Shown: positions 7,324-16,248 of the stretch, piece by piece
How the letters are laid out: each line of letters starts with the position of its first letter
Numbering within the stretch: position 1 is the stretch's first letter
From: Pseudomonas sp. MAG733B
Lineage (GTDB): Bacteria; Pseudomonadota; Gammaproteobacteria; Pseudomonadales; Pseudomonadaceae
DNA: 64,000 nt
NCBI RefSeq assembly: GCF_036884845.1
Contig: NZ_CP145732.1
Span: 1,798,001-1,862,000, forward strand
Reading direction: 5' to 3'
The notes under the pieces: generated by a model
The model's input: only the letters and a program-made list of their open reading frames with translations
What the model was told of the DNA's origin: nothing
Databases searched by the model: none
Program-made: the position numbers and the translations under genes

Positions 7324-8670
7324 ATGAAAAATCCGCCCAGGTTGAGGGGAAGGTCTGATCCGGTGTTCGATCGGCTTGGTCAATCACCGCACAAGGAGCG
7401 CCTTTGCGACTACCTCGCGTTGCTCAAGCCTCTGGATGATCGGGGGCGTTACCTGCCATTCGATGCATTGCGCTATCGCTGGGCGCCGGGGCTGGATTCG
7501 AATCTGTGCTGGGCCTTGGTCATGAAAGCCCGGGCTGCACAATATTCGCGCCTTATGTCCTTGGGTGAACCTTCCCGGTGGCTGCAATTCGTGATGACGC
7601 CGTTGGCGCAAAAAGGCATTTCTGCGGTGGACCGGCAAACGACAACCGCGGTGTTGGAGTACATGACCAGCCAGATCGGCGAGCGTGCGCATTTCACTTA
7701 TCTGCTCAATGATCTGATCGAAGACGAAGCCATCAGCAGCAGCCAGCTCGAAGGTGCGGCTACCACGACACGCGTGGCCAAGGACATGCTCAAGCGTCAT
7801 CGCCTGCCGCGCACGCCGGATGAGCGAATGGTCATCGGTAACTTCAAGATGATGAACTTTGCCTGGGAGCAGCGTTACGAGCCTCTGAGCGTTGAGTTGA
7901 TCGCGGCGATGCATCGCGTAGGTGTCGAGGGTATCGATGATCCGCGGTATTCGCCGGGAGTCTTCAGAAGCAACGATGACGTCGTGGTGCAAGATGGCGA
8001 GGGCAACACCGTTCATACGCCGCCACCGGCAGCAGGTCTCGCGTCACGTTTGCAGGTGTTGGTGGCGTGGATCAACCATTCCCAAAACAACCCCCTTCAA
8101 GCGAATTACCTTCATCCGTTGATCAAAGGCATCGCGCTGCATTTTTCACTCGGTTACGAGCATCCCTTTCGCGACGGCAACGGTCGGGTCGCAAGGGCGC
8201 TGTTCTACTGGTTCATGTTCAAGAATGATTTCTCGGCGTTCCGTTACATCGCGATCAGCGTTTTGTTGCGCAGTGCGCCGGTCAAGTATGGGCGCTCGTA
8301 TCTGGATACCGAGGCGGACGACCTGGATCTGACGTATTTCATCGACTTCCAGTGTTCGGTGGTATTGCGAGCTGTAGGCAGTTTTACCGAGGCATATCGG
8401 AAGAGTCTGATCGATGCGCAGCAGTTCGATTGCTGGTTGCAGGAGAGCGGTTTTCTCGAGCAGCTCACGGAGAAACAGCGGGCATTGTTCCAAGTGGCCA
8501 AGAGCGGAATGGCCAAGGAGTTTACGGCGGGCAATGTGAAGGAAAATCTGGGTTGCTCTTACAACTCGGCATCGGCCACGTTGAATGGGCTGGTTGAGTT
8601 GAAGTTTTTTGAGAAACGCAGGATGGGGCGGGAGTGGGTGTACTTTTTGCGGTCGGTTTCCGTGTCTTGA
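7324..8670 (+). CDS. Fic-domain protein AMP-transferase, class II (N-terminally autoinhibited)
   Basis: This 448-residue protein carries the Fic catalytic motif HPFRDGNGRVAR starting at His280, complete with the general base His, Asp/Asn and both Arg positions. Active Fic enzymes transfer AMP from ATP to Ser/Thr/Tyr hydroxyls of target proteins. The inhibitory helix motif (S/T)xxxE(G/N) is present upstream as S139-SQL-E143-G144, whose Glu normally blocks ATP binding until released. The C-terminal 90 residues resemble a winged-helix module (SYNSASATLNGLVELKFFEK). This suggests DNA binding or autoregulation. There is no signal peptide and no separate antitoxin gene. Targets are unknown. Confidence 0.85.
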   Translation: MKNPPRLRGRSDPVFDRLGQSPHKERLCDYLALLKPLDDRGRYLPFDALRYRWAPGLDSNLCWALVMKARAAQYSRLMSLGEPSRWLQFVMTPLAQKGISAVDRQTTTAVLEYMTSQIGERAHFTYLLNDLIEDEAISSSQLEGAATTTRVAKDMLKRHRLPRTPDERMVIGNFKMMNFAWEQRYEPLSVELIAAMHRVGVEGIDDPRYSPGVFRSNDDVVVQDGEGNTVHTPPPAAGLASRLQVLVAWINHSQNNPLQANYLHPLIKGIALHFSLGYEHPFRDGNGRVARALFYWFMFKNDFSAFRYIAISVLLRSAPVKYGRSYLDTEADDLDLTYFIDFQCSVVLRAVGSFTEAYRKSLIDAQQFDCWLQESGFLEQLTEKQRALFQVAKSGMAKEFTAGNVKENLGCSYNSASATLNGLVELKFFEKRRMGREWVYFLRSVSVS

Positions 8671-8675
8671 ACCAT

Positions 8676-8765
8676 TGTGGGAGCCAGCCTGCTGGCGATG
8701 AGGCCATGTCAGTCGACTTCAACGTTGACTGACACACCGCAATCGCGAGCAGGCTCACTCCTACA
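8676..8765. repeat. REPIN with mismatched REP variants
   Basis: TGTGGGAGCCAGCCTGCTGGC (from 8676) faces an inverted GCGAGCAGGCTCACTCCTACA (ending 8765), with GTCAGTC/GACTGAC-like inner arms. The two ends come from different REP subtypes. It lies between convergent fic and the DUF4197 gene. Confidence 0.75.
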
Positions 8766-8780
8766 GTTTTGGTGCTGCGA

Positions 8781-9488
8781 TTAGAGCGTACCAAACACCT
8801 TCTTCGCCAAACTGGTCGCCGCAGCCGCCGGGTTCTGGCGGATGGTTTCTTCCTGTTTACCAATCATTTCGAACAAGCCGTTCAGTGCCTGTTCGGTGAC
8901 GTAGCTTTCGATGTTGGCATTCTTGGTGTCGATCACGCCCATGGTCGCGGCTTGGCCGGCGAATGAGTTGTATTGCTGGGCCAGGCCGACCTTGTCGGTG
9001 GCTTGCTTGACGATCGGCAGGAACTTGGCGCGAATCTGTTCGCGGCTGGTTTTGTTCAGGTACTGGGTAGCCGAATCGTTGCCACCGCTGAGGATGCCCT
9101 TGGCGTCTTCCACGGACATTTTCTTCACTGCATCCACGAGGATCGGCTGGGCCTGGGTCACGGCGGTTTCCGCCGCTTTGTTCATGCTGGTTTCCAGTTG
9201 ATCGACCTGATCGCCCATGCCGAACTGTTTCATTTTGCTGGCGACTTTACCCAGTTTGCCCGGCAGTTCGATTTTTACGTCGGGATTGTTGCTGAAGCCA
9301 CCCGGAGTGCCGAGTTGTTTTACGGCCAGTTGCGCGCCTTGGGTCAAGGCATCCTTGAGTCCGCCGGTGGCGTCTTTCTGCGACAGGTCGCTGAGGGACA
9401 GCGCCATCGCGCTGGCACTGATCATCAAACCTACGCACAGGCCGGCGAAGCGAAGGGTAGGGCGGAACATGGTGGCTTTCTTGTACAA
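8781..9488 (-). CDS. DUF4197 exported protein
   Basis: This 235-residue protein has an N-terminal secretion signal ending near ASAMA-LSLSDLS. The mature part is helical, with TGGLKDALTQGAQLAVKQLG, VDAVKKMSVEDAKGILSGG, YLNKTSREQI and a conserved C-terminal LFEMIGKQEETIRQNPAA. It matches the DUF4197 family of proteobacterial periplasmic proteins, whose role is not known. A shorter start at 9470 (MFRPTLRF) would give a more typical signal peptide and may be the true one. It lies nine bases from, and on the same strand as, the upstream YbaY-like lipoprotein gene, so the two probably form an operon. Confidence 0.75.
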   Translation of the reverse strand: MYKKATMFRPTLRFAGLCVGLMISASAMALSLSDLSQKDATGGLKDALTQGAQLAVKQLGTPGGFSNNPDVKIELPGKLGKVASKMKQFGMGDQVDQLETSMNKAAETAVTQAQPILVDAVKKMSVEDAKGILSGGNDSATQYLNKTSREQIRAKFLPIVKQATDKVGLAQQYNSFAGQAATMGVIDTKNANIESYVTEQALNGLFEMIGKQEETIRQNPAAAATSLAKKVFGTL

Positions 9489-9496
9489 AAAGAGAG

Positions 9497-9895
9497 TTAG
9501 CGGACGGCGTCGACGCGTATTTTCAGCGGTTGCGGGTCTTTGCCATCGAGCTGCACGGCATGGTTTTCGGTGGTGATGAACATCAGCTTACCGTCGACTT
9601 CGATGCGCGCGCTGACCGAGTAGCGATGCCCAGGTTTAACCTGCGCCGGATCGTAACTCAGATGAAACGGCAGCGGCACCTGTCCTTTGACCTGACCTTT
9701 CTGTTCGTCGAGGACTACCGCCGGAGCGTCGGCCAGGGAAATGTCCTGCAGGCTGACGCTCAACATCGCGCTCGGTGGCAAGGCACTGCGTTGCAGATAG
9801 AAGACTTCGCCATCGAGGCTGGCTTTCGGAGCAGGTTGCATGGATTGGCAGGCGCCGAGCAAAACGGTAAGTCCAAGCAGAAAGATTTTTTTCAT
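9497..9895 (-). CDS. YbaY-like lipoprotein
   Basis: This 132-residue predicted outer-membrane lipoprotein has signal MKKIFLLGLTVLLGAC, with lipobox LLGAC giving acylated Cys16. A single beta-rich YbaY/YscW-like domain follows (VFYLQRSALPPSAMLSVSLQDIS... PGHRYSVSARIEVDGKLMFITT). The ATG at 9895 is preferred to one 18 bases upstream because AAGGA lies eight bases before it and the lipobox spacing is normal. Function is unknown; the fold resembles pilotin-type lipoproteins, which does not establish a secretion role. It is co-directional with the DUF4197 gene and is a paralogue of the next gene upstream. Confidence 0.75.
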   Translation of the reverse strand: MKKIFLLGLTVLLGACQSMQPAPKASLDGEVFYLQRSALPPSAMLSVSLQDISLADAPAVVLDEQKGQVKGQVPLPFHLSYDPAQVKPGHRYSVSARIEVDGKLMFITTENHAVQLDGKDPQPLKIRVDAVR

Positions 9896-9989
9896 GATGA
9901 GGGTCCTTGTCATTGGCGCCCGAAGTAGACAGGCGCCAACGATAATCTAGCGGGTTTTCCCGGCAATATCGCCCGGCGACTCGTCGTGC

Positions 9990-10370
9990 TTATGGGCGAT
10001 CCGGATTACGGGTACCGCGTGGGCGTTCGTCGTAGGCATGGACCAGTACTTCCTGAGGTGCCAGGTAGGCAGCGTCCAGTATTACCGGGTGATGTTGGGT
10101 GGTTACAAAAATCAGCTTATCGTCGTGTTTGATTTGGGCACTGATTGCATACCGGTGACCAGGCACGACATCAGCTACACGATACGTCAGGTTAAAGTTC
10201 AATCCTGCCGTTCCTGCATCAGGGATAACTTGCTGGTCGAGTAATTTTCCGGGTACGTCGGATACAGAGACATCCTGCAAACTGACGTAAAGTTTTGAGT
10301 TCGGCGCCAGTGCAATCCTTTCCAGGTAATGCACTTTGCCACTGATGGTCCTGACGGGTTCGTTGCTCAT
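9990..10370 (-). CDS. YbaY-domain paralogue without signal peptide
   Basis: This 126-residue protein shares the YbaY-like domain of its neighbour. Aligned blocks include GKVHYLERIALAPNSKLYVS, PGHRYAISAQI and DDKLIFVTTQHHPVILD. It begins directly with the domain (MSNEPVRTISGKVHYLE) and has no secretion signal or lipobox, so it is predicted to be cytoplasmic. The start at 10370 has AAGGAA seven bases upstream. It lies 94 bp upstream of the lipoprotein gene on the same strand. Upstream in-frame codons also give no signal peptide. Function is unknown. Confidence 0.68.
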   Translation of the reverse strand: MSNEPVRTISGKVHYLERIALAPNSKLYVSLQDVSVSDVPGKLLDQQVIPDAGTAGLNFNLTYRVADVVPGHRYAISAQIKHDDKLIFVTTQHHPVILDAAYLAPQEVLVHAYDERPRGTRNPDRP

Positions 10371-10539
10371 ATTGATTTCCTTATCAATGAATCGCCGGAA
10401 TTGGCGAGCGCCCAGCATAGGGTCGATACCACGATTTCTATGTAGGGAAAATCCTGCGATTGGCGACGAAGGGGGAGTGGTATGAGTCAGAAGCATCCTT
10501 GCTTCAGCCATAAAACGACGTGCAGTGATCCGAATGAAA

Positions 10540-13032
10540 TCAGATCGGCGTTACCAATTCCGCTGCATCTTCACTGCGATGCACCGCCACCTGACGGATC
10601 GACAGACGAATATCCGCCGGCAACACCCGTTTGGCCGCGCCTTCGGCCAGTTCGCCGAGCAGTTCGTGGTAGCTCAACTTGCCCGCTTCATCTCGCTTGA
10701 GCACGTCGAGGTCGAGCAGGGTCTGGATGAAGTGGCGGAACAGGCTCTTGTCGAAGAATTCCGGGGCGTTGAGGCCGTGGAGGATCGACAGGCGCTGGGC
10801 CATCACCGTGCACAGGTCTTCCAGTTCTTCGGCGCTGATGCTGTTCTGGCCGCTGTTGAGCAGCAAGGAAACCGTCATGTAGAAGCGCTGCAGAGTCTGG
10901 GCGATGCTCTTCGACAGCAGCGTCAGCAACACGAAATGCCGCGAGCTTGGTGCCGGACGCAGGTACACGTTGTTTTCGAAGCGCAGCAGGCCTTGTTCGA
11001 CGAAGGCTTCCAGCCATTGATCGATCACCGCATCCAATTCATTCAGCGACCAGCGAATGAACAGCTCGGCTTGCAGGTACGGGTACAGCGCGCGGGTGTA
11101 GCGCAGGATCTGTTCGCGACTCATGCGCGACGCGCTCTGGAAGAAACTCGCCAGCAGCGCAGGTAACGCGAAGATGTGCAAAACGTTGTTGCGGTAGTAG
11201 GTCATCAGGACGGCGTTCTGTTCGTCCAGATAGAGAATCTTGCCCAAGGCATCGCTCTGCTCGGACAGCAGATCCATGTCCTTCACATGTTCGATCAACG
11301 CGCGGCCGTCACCTTCCGGCAAGGTGGTGTGCGGTGAGTACGGGACTTTGCGCAACAGCGCCAGATACAGGTCGAGCACCCGCGCCATGGCGCGGTCGTC
11401 CAGGGCCAGGCGGCTGGTGGACAGTAGTGCCAGTGCAACGAGGTTGACCGGGTTGATTGCCGCCGCTTCGTTCAGGTGCTGGGCGACTTTCTCGCCGAGG
11501 CGATTGGTGGTTTCGTTGAGCCAGGCCGGTTTGAACTGCGGGCCGAGTTCCTGTTGGCGCCAGTCAGGCTGTTCGCTGTCGAGGAATTCCGCCAGTTTGA
11601 TCGGCTCGCCGAAGTTCACCGCCACCTGACCGAAGCGCTGCTTGAGCGCGCCGATGACTTTGAAAATATCGAAGATCGACTCTTTCTTCTTGGCCGCGCC
11701 GCGCAACTCGCCAAGATAGGTTCGCCCTTCCAGTACGCGCTCGTAGCCGATGTACACCGGCACGAACACGATGGGCATCCGCGACGAACGCAGGAAGCTG
11801 CGCAGGGTGATCGCCAGCATCCCGGTTTTCGGTTGCAGCATGCGCCCGGTGCGCGAACGGCCGCCCTCGACGAAGTATTCGACAGGGAAGCCTTTGGTGA
11901 ACAGGGTGTGCAGGTATTCGTTGAACACTGAGGTGTACAGCGGATTGCCCTTGAACGTGCGGCGCATGAAGAACGCGCCGCCGCGACGCAGCAGGCTGCC
12001 GATAACCGGCATGTTCAGGTTGATGCCGGCGGCGATGTGCGGCGGGGTCAGGCCGTTGCGGAACAGCAGATAGGAGAGCAGCAGGTAGTCGATGTGGCTG
12101 CGGTGGCACGGCACGTAGATCACTTCGTGACCCTGGGCGACCTTCTGCACGCCTTCGATGTGGTTGACCTTGATGCCGTCGTAGATCTTGTTCCAGAACC
12201 AGCTCAACACCACTTCCATGAAACGGATCGCTGTGTAGGTGTAGTCCGAGGCGATTTCGTTGCCATAGCGCAGCGCTTGAGCTTTGGCTTTCTCCGGTGA
12301 AATGTTCTCGCGTTCGGCTTCGTCGAGGATCGCTTGCTTGACCATCGGCTGGTTGAGCAGACCTTTGACCAGATTGCGCCGGTGGGAAATGTCCGGACCG
12401 ATTACTGCAGCCTTCAGATTGCGGAAGTGCACCCGCAGGATGCGCTGGGCCATGCGCACGGTGCGTTCGTGCCCCTTGTTGTGCTCGATCAGCTCGCGCA
12501 GGTGAATCGGTGCGGAAAACTGCACGCGGGTCTTGCGCCCCAGCACGATGATGCTGAGCAAGCGACGCAGGCGCCCGGTGACAGCCCAACTGTCGGCGAA
12601 CAGCAGTTTCCATGGGCTGTTTTCGCTGTCTGGCGATTGGCCCCAGAACACGCTGACCGGAATGATCTGCGCATCTTCGGCGGCGTTCTGGCTCAGGGCA
12701 CTGACCAGGCGGGTCAAGGTTGGCGGCGCGCCGCGCTTGTCCTGGCGACCGAGCCAGTCCGGGTCTGGGGTCAGATAGAAGAACGCGGCCGGTTCCAGCA
12801 GGTTACCCACCGAGACCGGCAGCACCGGACGCGGCAGTCCAGCCTTGCTGCATTCGGTGTCGACCACGGCAAGGTCGGTCAGCGAAGGGTTTTGCAGGAC
12901 GTAGAACACCGGACGACTGCGGTCGAGGTTGAGGGTGAACGACGACTGGTTGATCGTCTCCGAGCGAACCCAGAGGTAAAGCAGTCGGCGCAGGGTGCCA
13001 AACACAAGACGGCGGAACGGGGAACGGGTCAT
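10540..13032 (-). CDS. plsB: Glycerol-3-phosphate 1-O-acyltransferase PlsB
   Basis: PlsB acylates sn-glycerol-3-phosphate with acyl-CoA or acyl-ACP at the inner membrane, the first step of phospholipid synthesis. The 830-residue product contains the acyltransferase signature HRSHIDYLL, with catalytic His310 and Asp315 (HX4D). Further family blocks follow: GGAFFMRR, the substrate-binding [10 protein letters not shown], and [11 protein letters not shown]. The start at 13032 ([12 protein letters not shown]) is preferred because the longer in-frame extension has no homology character and crosses a likely promoter region; E. coli His306 agrees with this numbering. It is divergent from the cold-shock gene. 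Confidence 0.93.
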   Translation of the reverse strand: MTRSPFRRLVFGTLRRLLYLWVRSETINQSSFTLNLDRSRPVFYVLQNPSLTDLAVVDTECSKAGLPRPVLPVSVGNLLEPAAFFYLTPDPDWLGRQDKRGAPPTLTRLVSALSQNAAEDAQIIPVSVFWGQSPDSENSPWKLLFADSWAVTGRLRRLLSIIVLGRKTRVQFSAPIHLRELIEHNKGHERTVRMAQRILRVHFRNLKAAVIGPDISHRRNLVKGLLNQPMVKQAILDEAERENISPEKAKAQALRYGNEIASDYTYTAIRFMEVVLSWFWNKIYDGIKVNHIEGVQKVAQGHEVIYVPCHRSHIDYLLLSYLLFRNGLTPPHIAAGINLNMPVIGSLLRRGGAFFMRRTFKGNPLYTSVFNEYLHTLFTKGFPVEYFVEGGRSRTGRMLQPKTGMLAITLRSFLRSSRMPIVFVPVYIGYERVLEGRTYLGELRGAAKKKESIFDIFKVIGALKQRFGQVAVNFGEPIKLAEFLDSEQPDWRQQELGPQFKPAWLNETTNRLGEKVAQHLNEAAAINPVNLVALALLSTSRLALDDRAMARVLDLYLALLRKVPYSPHTTLPEGDGRALIEHVKDMDLLSEQSDALGKILYLDEQNAVLMTYYRNNVLHIFALPALLASFFQSASRMSREQILRYTRALYPYLQAELFIRWSLNELDAVIDQWLEAFVEQGLLRFENNVYLRPAPSSRHFVLLTLLSKSIAQTLQRFYMTVSLLLNSGQNSISAEELEDLCTVMAQRLSILHGLNAPEFFDKSLFRHFIQTLLDLDVLKRDEAGKLSYHELLGELAEGAAKRVLPADIRLSIRQVAVHRSEDAAELVTPI

Positions 13033-13124
13033 ACGGCATCTGCGTGAGTGAATAAAACCGAGCGTTTGCTCGGGCGGTCGATAGTGTGCCGGATTCGCTG
13101 AAAATCGGCAAAAAAGCGCGGAAG

Positions 13125-13160
13125 TAAACTCTATTGAGAGTTTAACGACTGTCATATACT
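13125..13160 (+). promoter_or_regulatory. Palindrome overlapping a putative csp promoter
   Basis: TAAACTCT and AGAGTTTA (13125-13132/13137-13144) are perfect eight-base arms around ATTG. TTGAGA (13134-13139) lies inside the dyad as a possible -35, and TATACT (13155-13160) is a possible -10 at 15 bp spacing. It lies 93 bp upstream of plsB, on the opposite strand, so it could also affect that gene. No regulator can be named. Confidence 0.4.
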
Positions 13161-13266
13161 CGGCGGTCTGTCGCCGCTGCCTTCATTGGGCCAGCATGTG
13201 CAGGCTGACGTTCCCGAGGCTTTCCTGCGAAGAGCCCGATCAATAATAAAAAAGGGGTATGAACAA

Positions 13267-13476
13267 ATGGCAACACGTGAAACCGGCAACGTGAAGTGGT
13301 TCAACGACGCCAAGGGCTACGGCTTCATTCAGCGCGAAGACGGGGTGGACGTGTTCGTGCACTACCGCGCGATTCGCGGTGAAGGCCACCGTTCACTGAC
13401 TGAAGGCCAGCAGGTTGAGTATGCGGTGGTGACCGGAGAGAAAGGCTTGCAGGCTGAGGATGTGGTGGGGCTGTAA
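13267..13476 (+). CDS. Cold-shock domain protein, CspA family
   Basis: This 69-residue single-domain nucleic-acid chaperone is of the CspA type. RNP1 is KGYGFIQ (about 17-23) and RNP2 is VFVHY (about 30-34), after the usual [14 protein letters not shown] start. It binds single-stranded RNA/DNA and melts secondary structure. It is less acidic and more divergent than the main CspA/CspD proteins ([17 protein letters not shown]), so cold induction cannot be assumed. The ATG at 13267 is chosen by domain start, with AGGGG upstream. A leader of about 100 bases follows the putative promoter. A similar gene lies near rlmA-dapE in P. aeruginosa. Confidence 0.88.
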   Translation: MATRETGNVKWFNDAKGYGFIQREDGVDVFVHYRAIRGEGHRSLTEGQQVEYAVVTGEKGLQAEDVVGL

Positions 13477-13503
13477 TCCACTCTTCAGATCACGCAAAAC
13501 TAC

Positions 13504-13593
13504 TGTGGGAGCGGGCTTGCTCGCGAAAGCGGTGTGTCAGTCAAAGCTGATGTCGACTGATGTACCGCTTTCGCGAGCAAGCCCGCTCCCACA
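13504..13593. repeat. Near-perfect REPIN
   Basis: TGTGGGAGCGGGCTTGCTCG... at the left end is inverted almost exactly at the right end, giving about 30 bp arms that include CGCGAAAGCGGT/ACCGCTTTCGCG. A 30-base centre with CAGTC/GACTG arms separates them. It lies between convergent genes. Confidence 0.85.
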
Positions 13594-13614
13594 TTTGGTC
13601 GGTGTCGTCGGCTG

Positions 13615-13992
13615 TTATGCGGTTTTCCAGGTGATCTCTTCTTCACCATCGGCGCTGATGCGAATCCAGCGATCCGCCGTCTCTTCGCCTTCTTCCTCGA
13701 CCCACGTTCCCGGTGCGCAACGCACTTCAACGTTCAGCGCGGCAAACGCAGCGCGGGCGCAGGCGATGTCGTCGTCCCACGGCGTCTGGTCGCTTTCCAG
13801 ATACAGGCTATTCCACTTTCCTACGGCTTTCGGTAACCAGGTCACCGGCACATTGCCGGCCTTGCACTTGTAGGTCTGGCCTTTCTGGACCCAGTCGGTG
13901 CACGGACCCAATGCCGCACCGAGCCACGCGGAAATGGCTTTGTGGTCGACGTCGGCGTCTTTCAGGTAAATCTCGATATCGGGTTGGCGCAT
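13615..13992 (-). CDS. Conserved hypothetical acidic protein
   Basis: This 125-residue soluble acidic protein begins MRQPDIEIYLKDADVDHKAI. It has four Cys (in GPCTDW, TYKCKAG, IACARA and VRCAPG) and a Glu-rich run EEEGEETADRW. Coding bias fits the genome. I do not recognise a characterised family. The start at 13992 is the first ATG with protein-like sequence; a longer frame begins in a likely untranslated stretch. It is 76 bases downstream of rlmA on the same strand, so it may be the last gene of the dapE-rlmA transcript. Confidence 0.6.
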   Translation of the reverse strand: MRQPDIEIYLKDADVDHKAISAWLGAALGPCTDWVQKGQTYKCKAGNVPVTWLPKAVGKWNSLYLESDQTPWDDDIACARAAFAALNVEVRCAPGTWVEEEGEETADRWIRISADGEEEITWKTA

Positions 13993-14067
13993 GGATGTCC
14001 TCACTGCGTGTCTGAAAAATCCATTCGCGGATTTAGCCGGCCCCGGGCACTCGCCCGGAACCAAAAG

Positions 14068-14877
14068 TTATTGAAGAACGAAATAATCGTAGCGCATTGA
14101 TACGGTGGTCTCGAACGGCTCGGCCTGATCGATGACTGCCGCACGACGCTCGGCACTCGCGCGCCAGCCGTGAGGCGTCATCGCCAGCAGGTTGGCGCGG
14201 TCTTGCGGCTTGTCCAGCGTCAGCTTGAAAGTCAGCGTTTCGCTGTGCGCCAGCACCATGCCTTCCGGCACCAGATCCAGATGCTTGTCGTCAATGTACT
14301 CGCGGACTTCGTCGTACAGCCGCTCGCGCAATTCCATCAGGTGGCCGCTGGTCGGCCCGACTTTCATCAGGCCGCCGCCGACGCTGAGCAGGCGTTTGGC
14401 TTCATCCCAATCCAGCGGACTGAAGACACTGGCCAGGAACTGGCAACTGCCGGAAGCCAATGGCACGCGGGCCATGCTGGCGATCAACCAGGTGAGCTTC
14501 GGGTTGCGTTTGCAGGCGCGTTTGACCGCTTCCCGGGAAATGTCCAGGGCGTAGCCGTCAGCGTGCGGCAAGGCATCGGCGATTTGCGCGGTGTAGTAAC
14601 CCTCGCCACAACCGATGTCGAGCCAGCGCTGCGGCGCATAACTCGCGGCCAACTCCGCCAGACGCTTGGCCACCGGCGCGTAATGCCCGGCGTTCAAGAA
14701 GTCTCGGCGGGCTTCGACCATCGCCTGGTTATCCCCAGGGTCGCGGCTGTTTTTGTGCTGCACCGGCAACAGGTTCAGGTAACCCTGGCGCGCACGGTCG
14801 AAACGATGCCCGGCGGGGCAAGCCACGCCGTTGTCCACCGCACTTAGCGGTTCGCTACAGATCGGACACGCAAGCAT
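14068..14877 (-). CDS. rlmA: 23S rRNA (guanine745-N1)-methyltransferase RlmA
   Basis: RlmA methylates N1 of G745 in helix 35 of 23S rRNA using SAM. The 269-residue product has the family's N-terminal zinc finger with ligands Cys4, Cys7, Cys20 and His24 (CPIC...CPAGH). The class I methyltransferase core with LDIGCGEGYYT follows at about residues 86-96, along with the family blocks VFSPLDWDEAKRLL and MTPHGWRAS. Its ATG overlaps the dapE stop codon by one base (TGATG), implying coupled translation. The same pairing is found in other pseudomonads. Confidence 0.93.
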   Translation of the reverse strand: MLACPICSEPLSAVDNGVACPAGHRFDRARQGYLNLLPVQHKNSRDPGDNQAMVEARRDFLNAGHYAPVAKRLAELAASYAPQRWLDIGCGEGYYTAQIADALPHADGYALDISREAVKRACKRNPKLTWLIASMARVPLASGSCQFLASVFSPLDWDEAKRLLSVGGGLMKVGPTSGHLMELRERLYDEVREYIDDKHLDLVPEGMVLAHSETLTFKLTLDKPQDRANLLAMTPHGWRASAERRAAVIDQAEPFETTVSMRYDYFVLQ

Positions 14878-16028
14878 CAGGCGAGCAACTTGATCATGGT
14901 CTGGTAGTAGATTTCGGTCAGCACATCGAGATCGGCTGCCAGCACGCGTTCGTTGACCTGGTGGATGGTCGCGTTGACCGGCCCCAGCTCAACCACTTGC
15001 GTGCCCATGGTCGCAATGAAACGGCCGTCGGAGGTGCCACCGCTGGTGGACGCCTTGGTTTCGCGACCGGTGATGTCCTTGATGCTCGACGATACGGCGT
15101 CCAGCAGCGCGCCGGGCTCGGTCAGGAACGGCAGGCCGGACAGCGCCCAGTCGATGTGCCAGTCCAGGCCGTGCCTGTCGAGGATGTCGGCAACGCGCTT
15201 CTGCAGGCCTTCAACGGTCGACTCAGTGGAGAACCGGAAATTGAACACCGCCACCAGGTCACCCGGAATGACGTTGGTCGCGCCGGTGCCGGAGTTGACG
15301 TTGGAAATCTGGAAACTGGTCGGCGGGAAGAAATCGTTGCCGTGGTCCCAATGCTCGGCGGCCAGTTCGGCCAGTGCCGGGGCGGCGAGGTGGATCGGGT
15401 TCTTCGCCAGGTGCGGATAGGCCACGTGGCCCTGGATGCCACGTACGGTCAGCTTGGCGCCGAGGGAGCCGCGACGGCCGTTCTTGACCACGTCACCCAC
15501 CAGCGTGGTGCTCGACGGCTCGCCGACGATGCACCAGTCCAGACGCTCTTTGCGTGCGGCCAGACGCTCGACCACAGCCTTGGTGCCGTGGTGCGCCGGG
15601 CCTTCTTCGTCGCTGGTGATCAGGAACGCGACTTTGCCTTTGTGATCCGGGTAGTCGGCGACGAAACGCTCGGCGGCCACGGTCATCGACGCCAGGCTGC
15701 CTTTCATGTCCGCCGCGCCGCGGCCGCAGAGCATGCCATGTTCGTCGATCAGCGCGTTGAACGGGTCGATCTGCCAGGCGGTCACAGGGCCGGTCGGCAC
15801 CACATCGGTGTGGCCGGCGAAGCACAGCACCGGGCCGTCGTGTTTACCGTGAGTGGCCCAGAAGTTATCCACATCTTCGATGCGCATCGGCTCCAGCGCA
15901 AAACCGGCATCGCCCAGGCGCTGCATCATCTGCTTCTGGCAATCGGCGTCGACCGGCGTGACGGACGGACGGCGGATCAGGTCGATGGCGAGTTGAAGGG
16001 TCGGCGAAAGGTCGGCTTGGGCCGTCAT
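14877..16028 (-). CDS. dapE: Succinyl-diaminopimelate desuccinylase DapE
   Basis: This di-zinc M20 hydrolase cleaves N-succinyl-LL-2,6-diaminopimelate to LL-diaminopimelate and succinate on the lysine and peptidoglycan pathway. The 383-residue product has first zinc ligand His73 in FAGHTDVVP, the metal-bridging region [12 protein letters not shown], the acidic catalytic pair in DEEGPA, and a C-terminal ligand region near [10 protein letters not shown]. An internal dimerisation domain spans about residues 185-300. dapD and dapC of the same pathway also lie in this window but in separate transcripts. The stop overlaps the rlmA start. Confidence 0.95.
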   Translation of the reverse strand: MTAQADLSPTLQLAIDLIRRPSVTPVDADCQKQMMQRLGDAGFALEPMRIEDVDNFWATHGKHDGPVLCFAGHTDVVPTGPVTAWQIDPFNALIDEHGMLCGRGAADMKGSLASMTVAAERFVADYPDHKGKVAFLITSDEEGPAHHGTKAVVERLAARKERLDWCIVGEPSSTTLVGDVVKNGRRGSLGAKLTVRGIQGHVAYPHLAKNPIHLAAPALAELAAEHWDHGNDFFPPTSFQISNVNSGTGATNVIPGDLVAVFNFRFSTESTVEGLQKRVADILDRHGLDWHIDWALSGLPFLTEPGALLDAVSSSIKDITGRETKASTSGGTSDGRFIATMGTQVVELGPVNATIHQVNERVLAADLDVLTEIYYQTMIKLLA

Positions 16029-16067
16029 GGAAAACTCCGAAAATCATGAATGTGGGCGCGGACTAAA

Positions 16068-16157
16068 TGTGGGAGCCAGCCTGCTGGCGATGGCGGTGTG
16101 GCAGTCAACATAAACTGTGATTGTTACATTGCCATCGCCAGCAGGCTGGCTCCCACA
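16068..16157. repeat. REPIN (GGGAGCCAGCCTGCTGGC type)
   Basis: TGTGGGAGCCAGCCTGCTGG at 16068 is inverted at 16157, extended by GCGATGGC/GCCATCGC, around a 30-base AT-richer centre. It lies between dapE and the downstream end of ndvB, both on the minus strand. Confidence 0.85.
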
Positions 16158-16248
16158 GGGATGGATATCACGCCAAGCCCCGCAAAATGGCGGTTATCTT
16201 AAAGCAAAACGGCGACCATTGGCCGCCGTTTAGTGCATCCGCAGAGAT

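Noticed and set aside
13033..13155. 41-residue N-terminal extension of PlsB
   Set aside because: The extension covers the csp promoter palindrome, has no family similarity by eye, and would shift catalytic His away from its usual position.
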